Assembly (NCBI GenBank): GCA_049790315.1 | Contig: JBAQYV010000095.1 | Coordinates: 1-38,503, forward strand | Origin: DASPOJ01 sp049790315 | GTDB lineage: Bacteria > Acidobacteriota > Terriglobia > Acidiferrales > UBA7541 | DNA: 38,503 bases | Direction of reading: 5' to 3' | In this document: positions 33,381 through 38,503 of the stretch, in pieces | How the letters are laid out: the number at the start of each line of letters is the position of its first letter | Numbering within the stretch: position 1 is the first letter of the stretch | Translations under genes and position numbers: made by a program | Notes under the pieces: generated by a model | Seen by the model: the letters and a program-made list of their open reading frames with translations, nothing else | Told to the model about the DNA's origin: nothing | Databases searched by the model: none

Positions 33381-33728
33381 TCAACGTTCGACGAACGACT
33401 TTAGCCTGGATAGGGATTCGTCCCATTGCTCGGAGACAAGATCGAGATAGGTTTTGATTTTCTCGAGCGGCTGGGGATCGAATTCAAACAGGCTTTCGCG
33501 GCCTGCGCGGATGCTGTGGACAAGTTTTGCGCGCTCGAGAACTTGAAGATGCTTGGTGATGGCCTGGCGGGTGAGGCTCGATCCCGCGGTTAGCTGAGAA
33601 ATTGAGCGCGGTTGGCCGACGGAGAGTTGGGCGACCAGCCGCAGGCGCGTTTCGTCGCCGAGCGCGGCGAAGACGGGCGCGTGAATTTGACGCTTGACGG
33701 CCGCGGCGCTACGGCTTCTGCGCGACAT
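33381..33728 (-). CDS. ArsR-family transcription regulator
   Basis: A 115-aa winged-helix repressor. The pattern FAALGDETRLRLVAQLSVGQ, SISQLTAGSSLTRQAITKHLQVLERAKLV and a wing with RAGRESLFEFDP is typical. There is no metal-binding Cys box (no ELCVCDL type), so it belongs to the non-metal group often paired with SRPBCC/AHSA1 proteins. ATG 33728 lies within the SRPBCC gene end (20-nt overlap), so it is translated from the same mRNA; a TTG at 33737 is possible. The C-terminus WDESLSRLKSFVER is typical of this paired subgroup. A dyad over the operon promoter (34209-34224) suggests autorepression. Confidence 0.9.
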   Translation of the reverse strand: MSRRSRSAAAVKRQIHAPVFAALGDETRLRLVAQLSVGQPRSISQLTAGSSLTRQAITKHLQVLERAKLVHSIRAGRESLFEFDPQPLEKIKTYLDLVSEQWDESLSRLKSFVER

Positions 33729-34161
33729 AAGCCTCAATATTTTTCATTTGCTCTGTCCAGCCGCCATCATTCTTGCGGAAGGCTTCGAGTTGACGGGCGG
33801 CGGGGATTTTGGCGAAGCCGGATTCAGTGAGCACGAGCAGCGTGCCGGCCGCGGTTTTCTCCAGTTTGAATTCGACGAGCGTGGGCGTCTCTTTCGCGTA
33901 GTCCATTTCCGGATCGACGGCATAGGGATGCCAGGTGAAGGAGAAAAGGCGCTGGGGCTCCATCTTCTGAACGACGACTTCCCATTTGAGGTGCTCATAC
34001 CCAGGATAGGTGACGTGGCCACGCGATACCTGGCCGGGCACGAACGGGCCTTCGAGTTTCACGCGAAACCATTCGCCGAATTCGCGATGGTCGGTGAGCG
34101 CGCGCCAGACGCGGGAAACGGGGGCTTTGAGTTCGATGCGTTTCTCAATTCGACCAATCAT
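33709..34161 (-). CDS. SRPBCC (AHSA1-like) domain protein
   Basis: A 150-aa protein of the START/Bet v 1-like fold: RIEKRIELKAPVSRVWRALTDHREFGEWF at the start, GHVTYPGYEHLKW and FSFTWHPYAVD in the middle, and the long C-terminal helix LEAFRKNDGGWTEQMKNIEAYV. The fold binds hydrophobic ligands in a deep pocket; AHSA1-like members are also seen as stress or regulatory partners of ArsR proteins. ATG 34161 is chosen as GGAGGT lies 9 nt upstream and the family starts there. It is the first gene of the pair, with ArsR second, the reverse of the more common order. Confidence 0.88.
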   Translation of the reverse strand: MIGRIEKRIELKAPVSRVWRALTDHREFGEWFRVKLEGPFVPGQVSRGHVTYPGYEHLKWEVVVQKMEPQRLFSFTWHPYAVDPEMDYAKETPTLVEFKLEKTAAGTLLVLTESGFAKIPAARQLEAFRKNDGGWTEQMKNIEAYVAQKP

Positions 34162-34183
34162 TGTTGCGCAACCTCCGAGTTGC

Positions 34184-34212
34184 ATGTTAGCGCGCGGCCG
34201 ATTAAAAGGCAA
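34184..34212 (-). promoter_or_regulatory. Promoter of the SRPBCC-ArsR operon
   Basis: Minus strand: TTGCCT (34212-34207), 17-nt spacer, TAACAT (34189-34184). The start would be near 34177 and the leader about 16 nt, carrying GGAGGT. Confidence 0.5.
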
Positions 34213-34224
34213 CCGTTTAGTTGC
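34209..34224. promoter_or_regulatory. Possible ArsR operator
   Basis: GCAAC-CGTTTA-GTTGC is a dyad with 5-bp arms that overlaps the -35 box of the operon. Position and size fit an autorepression site. Confidence 0.45.
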
Positions 34225-34293
34225 GCTTCTATGCGAGTCACTTTCGGAGCGCGCGTGCCAAACGTCTCGATAACGCAAAATCGGAAAACGGCT

Positions 34294-34317
34294 GCACGGG
34301 CGGCCATTTTCGCATGC
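34294..34317. repeat. 24-bp direct repeat, right copy
   Basis: Identical to 33324-33347. Here it is non-coding, upstream of the SRPBCC gene; on the minus strand it still contains the ATG and first codons of the deacetylase. Confidence 0.85.
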
Positions 34318-34437
34318 CGCGGTTCGTCTACCAAGCGTGGGGGCGGCCGAGCGCTGCGCGGTTGAGGCGCGGGGCGGTCCTATTTGGCCCGAGCGAAAAT
34401 CGGGGATAAGTTGTGAGAAGCAGTTCCGTTACGCGCG

Positions 34438-34443
34438 TATAAT
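34438..34443 (+). promoter_or_regulatory. -10 box before the kinase-TolB gene
   Basis: A perfect TATAAT ends 10 nt before ATG 34454, giving a leader of about 4 nt. A TTGTGA at 34411-34416 is 21 nt away, too far for a good -35. No Shine-Dalgarno precedes the ATG. Confidence 0.5.
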
Positions 34444-34453
34444 CTAGCGCCAA

Positions 34454-37168
34454 ATGGGATTGACCGCAGGCGACCGCATCGGGGTTTACGAAATTGCCGC
34501 GCAAGTGGGCGCGGGCGGAATGGGGATCGTGTATCGCGCGCGCGATACGCGGCTGGGGCGCGAGGTGGCGGTCAAAGTCCTGCCGGATACGTTTGCGCGC
34601 GATCCGGAGTGGCTCTCTCGATTTCAACGCGAAGCGAAGGTGCTGGCTTCGCTCAATCACCCGAACATCGCTTCGATCTACGGCTTTGAGGATTCCGGAA
34701 ACTTCCATGCATTCGTGATGGAACTGGTGGAAGGGCCGACGCTGGCGGATCGAATCAAGCAAGGCGCGATTTCTCGTGAAGAAGCTCTGCCCATCGCCAA
34801 GCAGATCTGCGAGGGAGTGGAATTCGCGCACGAACGGGGCATCATTCATCGCGACTTGAAACCCGCGAACCTGAAGGTGACGCCGGACGGCGCGGTGAAG
34901 ATTCTGGATTTCGGATTGGCGAAGGCGCTGGAGACACAAGATTCCGGCGCGGACATTTCCAATTCGCCGACACTCACGATCGGCGCGACGCGCGCGGGAA
35001 TGATCCTGGGAACGGCGGCGTACATGTCGCCGGAACAGGCCAAGGGCAGGCCCGCGGACCGGCGGTCGGACATCTGGGCGTTCGGCTGCGTGCTTTACGA
35101 GATGCTCAGCGGGAAGCAGCCCTTCAACGGCGAGACGGTTTCGGACACGCTGGCGGAAGTGCTGAAATTCGATCCGGACTGGAATGCGTTGCCGGCGGAA
35201 ACGCCGGCGAGCGTTCAGAGGTTGGTGCGGCGCTGCCTGGTGAAGGACCCGAAGCAGCGATTGCAGGCCATCGGCGAGGCGCGCATAACGATCGGACAGG
35301 CGCTCGATCCATCGGCAGCGACGAGCGGGACGGATTTTGCGTCGCCAGCGGCGGACGTTGGTGACCCCCGAGCGGCACTGCCGGCGTGGCGCCGCGCGTT
35401 GCCGTGGGCTGCGGCGGCGATTTTGCTGATCACGAGCGCAATCTTCGCGGCTCTATTTTGGCGCGCGGCTTCGGTTCCTGCGCGGCCGGTGCAGGCTTAC
35501 ATACTTCCTCCCGAGGGAGTCAATTTCGCTTTCGCCGCGTACGCCGGGACCGCAGTCATTTCTCCCGATGGCGAAAAACTGGTATTTGTGGCGAAGGGCA
35601 GCGATGGAAAGCAGACGCTGTGGTTGCGCGATCTCGATTCCCTGAGTGGCGGGCCGCTGGAAGGCACAGAAGGCGCGTCGTTTCCCTTCTGGTCGCCGGA
35701 CAGCCTTTTCGTGGGCTACTTCGTACCCGGCAAGCTCATGAAAATCAATGCTTCCGGCGGGCCGGCGCAGACGGTTTGCGACGCTGCGAGCGGACGCGGG
35801 GGCACATGGAGTGCGGACGGCGTAATTGTTTTCGCGCCAAAGACGTCAGGAACGCTAGAGCAGGTCCCTGCGGCTGGGGGAAACGCCACGGCACTCGCAA
35901 CGGCGGATAAGACGAGCCATCATCTCCAGGCTCGCTGGCCGGTTTTTCTGCCTGACGGCAACCATTTCCTATACTTCGGGGGCAACCCCTACTCCGTGAG
36001 CTCCGCGGGCGCCAGTGGAATCTATGTTGGATCGCTCAATGGCGAAGACCGGAAATTCCTTTTCGCGGCTGACAGCGACGCTCTTTATGCGCCTCCCGGA
36101 TATGTGCTTTTCTTAAGAGGAAGAACGTTGATGGCCCAGCCCTTCGACGCGAATGGATTGAAGTTAACCGGCGACGCCTTTCCGCTTGCCGAGCACGTTG
36201 CGAACCCGGCGGCGTATCGGCTAGGTCATTTTTCCGTCTCTCAACACGGCGAACTTGTTTACGACGAGGCTGACGAAGATCAGAGTCAGGTCACCTGGAT
36301 GGATGCGAGCGGAAAACAACTGGGCACTGTGGGCGAGCCGGGCGTCGTCGCATTCTTGCGGCTCTCGCCGGATGGGAAGACATTGGTCGAAGCAATCGAG
36401 GATCCCGCGTCGTCAAACCTCGATCTCTGGTTGGTGGATCTGGCTCGCGGGGTACGCACGCGGTTTACGTTCGACGCGGCGGCCAACTTATACCCAGAGT
36501 GGTCGCCGGATGGAACGCAAATCGCGTTCTCTTCAACGAGCGCAGGAAACGTGAACATCTATGAGAAGGCGGCGAACGGAACCGGGACGATCGAGCCCTT
36601 GGTACAGAACGGTATAGGCGCGTTTCTAGGCGACTGGTCGAGGGACGGACGTTTCATCGCCTATTGGCGGCCAGACGAAGAAGGGGGAGGTGGAATGGGC
36701 ATATGGATCCTGCCGCTCTTTGGGGATAAGAAACCGATCCGGCTGCTGCAAAGCCAGTTTAACGAGCTAGGTCCGGCGTTTTCGCCGGATGGCAAATGGC
36801 TTTCCTACGGTTCAAACGAGTCCGGCAGGTTCGAGGTTTTTGTGACGTCGCTGCCGCAGGCGAGCAGCAAGTGGCAAGTCTCGTCGGGCGGTGCAGATTA
36901 TGAGAGGTGGCAAGCGGATGGGAAGAAATTATTTTATCTTTCCGGGGACAACAAGCTGATGTCGGTGGATATTCGGGAGACAGGCGGCTCAATCGAGATA
37001 GGCAATACACAAACCTTGTTTCAGATGGCTCCTGCGTCGAGCACGGCGCCGGCATACGATGTGACGAGCGATGGGAAGAAATTCCTGGTGGCCGTGCCGG
37101 TGGCGGCGAGCGGCGCGGAGCCGGTCACGCTGGTTACGAACTGGCTCGCGGCAGTGAAAAAGCCGTGA
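34454..37168 (+). CDS. Membrane Ser/Thr protein kinase with C-terminal TolB-like propeller
   Basis: A 904-aa protein. The kinase domain (about 10-275) has the Gly loop GAGGMGIVYRA, Lys41 in VAVKVL, HRDLKPAN with Asp134, DFGLAK with Asp152, and GTAAYMSPEQAKG. All catalytic residues are present. A single membrane helix (about 315-336, ALPWAAAAILLITSAIFAAL) leads to a periplasmic PD40/TolB-like beta-propeller with repeated SPDGEKLVF, SPDGKTLV, SPDGTQIAFSS and SPDGKWLSY motifs. This build is common in Acidobacteriota; the propeller probably senses a ligand or protein outside the membrane. ATG 34454 follows a TATAAT box by 10 nt. It has no coupled neighbour. The targets are unknown. Confidence 0.93.
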   Translation: MGLTAGDRIGVYEIAAQVGAGGMGIVYRARDTRLGREVAVKVLPDTFARDPEWLSRFQREAKVLASLNHPNIASIYGFEDSGNFHAFVMELVEGPTLADRIKQGAISREEALPIAKQICEGVEFAHERGIIHRDLKPANLKVTPDGAVKILDFGLAKALETQDSGADISNSPTLTIGATRAGMILGTAAYMSPEQAKGRPADRRSDIWAFGCVLYEMLSGKQPFNGETVSDTLAEVLKFDPDWNALPAETPASVQRLVRRCLVKDPKQRLQAIGEARITIGQALDPSAATSGTDFASPAADVGDPRAALPAWRRALPWAAAAILLITSAIFAALFWRAASVPARPVQAYILPPEGVNFAFAAYAGTAVISPDGEKLVFVAKGSDGKQTLWLRDLDSLSGGPLEGTEGASFPFWSPDSLFVGYFVPGKLMKINASGGPAQTVCDAASGRGGTWSADGVIVFAPKTSGTLEQVPAAGGNATALATADKTSHHLQARWPVFLPDGNHFLYFGGNPYSVSSAGASGIYVGSLNGEDRKFLFAADSDALYAPPGYVLFLRGRTLMAQPFDANGLKLTGDAFPLAEHVANPAAYRLGHFSVSQHGELVYDEADEDQSQVTWMDASGKQLGTVGEPGVVAFLRLSPDGKTLVEAIEDPASSNLDLWLVDLARGVRTRFTFDAAANLYPEWSPDGTQIAFSSTSAGNVNIYEKAANGTGTIEPLVQNGIGAFLGDWSRDGRFIAYWRPDEEGGGGMGIWILPLFGDKKPIRLLQSQFNELGPAFSPDGKWLSYGSNESGRFEVFVTSLPQASSKWQVSSGGADYERWQADGKKLFYLSGDNKLMSVDIRETGGSIEIGNTQTLFQMAPASSTAPAYDVTSDGKKFLVAVPVAASGAEPVTLVTNWLAAVKKP

Positions 37169-37310
37169 GGCTGGCGGGGCGAAGCTCGGGCGGCGAGTGC
37201 GGTAACCTTTCCGGGCAAGGCCGCGTCTAAGTTTCACGAGCAGCAGAGATAGAAACAATTTGAGCCGACGGGTGCCTGCGGCTTCCCCTCCCGCGGAAAC
37301 GACCGACCGA

Positions 37311-38503
37311 GTGGATGGCACTGCCGTGGATCGCGCGTTGGAAAAAGGCACCGAGGTATCTTCGCTGAAGGCGCGCTTTGCGCGACGCGCGGGCGGCACG
37401 CTGCGCACAACGATCGCGTGCGCCACGTTCACGTGCGCGATTGCGATTTCCCCTGCGCACGGAGCACAGACACCGTCCACGCAGGGCACATCACAGAGTT
37501 CGTCATCGAGTTCTTCGCAATCGCGGACATCATCATCCTCCACTTCGGATGCAGAGAGCGGGCGGAGGCAAGCTCCGCCCCAACAAGGGCAAGAGCCGTC
37601 GCCTTCAACTTCGCCGTCGCCGTCAACTTCGCCGTCGCCGTCCGCTGCGCCCGACACTTCCAATTCGACACCCGCTGCGCAGGCACCTGCACCGGCACCC
37701 ACACCAGCGCCAGTTGCGCCGATTCCTCCGGTTCAAGCGAGCGGCCTTGTGCACACGGCGGCGGGGACCGCGATTCCGGGCGCTACGGTGCGCGTGATCG
37801 AGACTTCGTCGGGTAAATCGTGGCTGACGTGGTCCGACGAGAACGGCAAATTTGTATTGCCGCCTCTGGCACCGGGACACTATCGCATTGAGGCTTCGCA
37901 ATTGGGGTTCGGCGCGTTCAGCAAGGAATTCGATCTGGCGGCGAATCCCGCGGCAATCGATTTGCCGCTGGCGATCGATACGCTGGCGGAAATCGACGCC
38001 GCGAATAGCGCGGTGTCTTCGGCGGCCGCCGCCGGCATGGCTGCACCAAATGGCGGCTCCACTGCGAGCGCGGCGAAAACTGGCACGACCAATGCGCAAC
38101 CAAGCGCCGCGGCTGGATCCGGCGTGACGCCGGCACCGGCTGCGGGCGCGCCGAATCCGGCGTCGCAATCCACATCAGGATCAACCCCGCAATCGGCGGC
38201 GAATTCGAGCGCGAACAATTCGGCGGGCGCGCAAACGCAAAGCGCGAACAACTCGCAGCGACGAAACAGCGGCAATGGACCGGGCGGCGGGGGGCCGGGT
38301 AGCGGCGCGGGCCGGCGCGGCGGCTTCCAGCAGCTCGGGTTGAACGGGCAGGGGCCGGACAATGGCGGCGACGCCGGCGCGGAAGCGACTGAGGCTCCGG
38401 CCGATCAGGGCGCGCTCGGGCAAGCATCTTCCTCCGACGCGTTCTTGATGACGGGCACGGTGGGAGTGGGAGCGACGGGCGGCGGAGATATGTTTGGCGC
38501 GGG
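37311..38503 (+). CDS. TonB-receptor-type protein with carboxypeptidase-regulatory domain (5' part)
   Basis: An open frame runs from about 37224 to the window end without a stop. The start is uncertain: GTG 37311 gives DGTAVDRALEK and then a signal sequence (LRTTIACATFTCAIAISPAHGA); TTG 37260 and GTG 37326 are alternatives. After cleavage comes a Ser/Thr/Pro linker (about 37470-37730) with an 18-nt tandem repeat and an embedded hairpin repeat. Then a carboxypeptidase-regulatory/CnaB-like domain: ASGLVHTAAGTAIPGATVRV, SDENGKFVLPPLAPGHYRIE and SQLGFGAFSKEFDL. A long Asn/Gly/Ala/Gln linker and SSDAFLMTGTVG follow. This layout is that of the acidobacterial TonB-dependent-receptor-like proteins; the barrel would lie beyond the window. 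Confidence 0.75.
   Translation, partial: MDGTAVDRALEKGTEVSSLKARFARRAGGTLRTTIACATFTCAIAISPAHGAQTPSTQGTSQSSSSSSSQSRTSSSSTSDAESGRRQAPPQQGQEPSPSTSPSPSTSPSPSAAPDTSNSTPAAQAPAPAPTPAPVAPIPPVQASGLVHTAAGTAIPGATVRVIETSSGKSWLTWSDENGKFVLPPLAPGHYRIEASQLGFGAFSKEFDLAANPAAIDLPLAIDTLAEIDAANSAVSSAAAAGMAAPNGGSTASAAKTGTTNAQPSAAAGSGVTPAPAAGAPNPASQSTSGSTPQSAANSSANNSAGAQTQSANNSQRRNSGNGPGGGGPGSGAGRRGGFQQLGLNGQGPDNGGDAGAEATEAPADQGALGQASSSDAFLMTGTVGVGATGGGDMFGA
37562..37581. repeat. REP-like hairpin, copy 2, inside the coding frame
   Basis: The 20 bases are identical to 32193-32212. Here they are read in frame, as RRQAPP in the Ser/Pro linker of the TonB-receptor-type protein. Confidence 0.7.
37605..37640 (+). repeat. 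18-nt tandem repeat in the linker
   Basis: TCAACTTCGCCGTCGCCG occurs twice in tandem and is partly repeated on both sides. It encodes the STSPSP repeats of the linker. Confidence 0.85.

Overview
The window looks like chromosomal DNA of a GC-rich Gram-negative bacterium, most probably an Acidobacteriota member. This is an inference from gene content: a MacB-type permease with a TPR partner, a Ser/Thr kinase fused to a TolB-like propeller, a carboxypeptidase-regulatory (TonB-receptor type) secreted protein with a low-complexity linker, a sortilin-like Asp-box protein, and many two-component and ABC export genes. No rRNA, tRNA, CRISPR, prophage or transposase gene was seen.

Layout. 1-3724 (minus) is an efflux operon: HlyD-type adaptor, TPR lipoprotein-like protein, MacB-type permease, then a cut-off secreted protein. 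3959-4740 (plus) holds a 59-aa zinc-ribbon protein and YjbQ. 4857-9508 (plus) holds two ABC exporters: an ATPase/permease pair, then an ATPase with two permeases. 9487-11974 (minus) is a D-tartrate unit: D(-)-tartrate dehydratase (all five active-site residues at the expected numbers) and a DctA/GltP-type dicarboxylate symporter. 12167-17876 (minus) is a signalling block: an NtrC-type activator with a textbook sigma-54 promoter, a 39-aa membrane peptide, a large hybrid histidine kinase, and a receiver-DHp protein without an ATPase domain. 18196-22735 (minus) encodes envelope proteins: an OmpA-like protein with Ig-type repeats, ended by a clear terminator, and a 12-Asp-box propeller protein. 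23115-24346 holds a VirB10-like glycine-zipper protein and, convergent to it, a stand-alone cupredoxin with a full CuA ligand set. 24588-28595 (plus) is a second sigma-54 activator/histidine kinase pair with a lipoprotein. 28696-30986 holds a glycine-oxidase-like (ThiO) enzyme and a second VirB10-like protein on the opposite strand.

30987-32237 is mostly non-coding: a strong minus-strand promoter with no ORF behind it, a long inverted repeat, a 66-aa gene, and dispersed hairpin repeats. 32238-34161 (minus) holds a small zinc-binding protein, a polysaccharide deacetylase, and an SRPBCC/ArsR pair that lies between two identical 24-bp repeats. 34454-38503 (plus) holds the kinase-TolB protein and a cut-off TonB-receptor-type protein.

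Regulatory themes. Several genes start within about 0-10 nt of an (extended) -10 element of the form TGN-TARAAT, which points to leaderless or near-leaderless mRNAs. Two genes (28595 and 31904) are followed by short diverged copies of their own last codons plus stop. No single gene cluster stands out as a known new system. The best leads are the CuA-only protein, the catalytic-domain-less receiver-DHp protein, the possible ncRNA at 31.3-31.5 kb, the repeat-flanked ArsR/SRPBCC module and the tail duplications.
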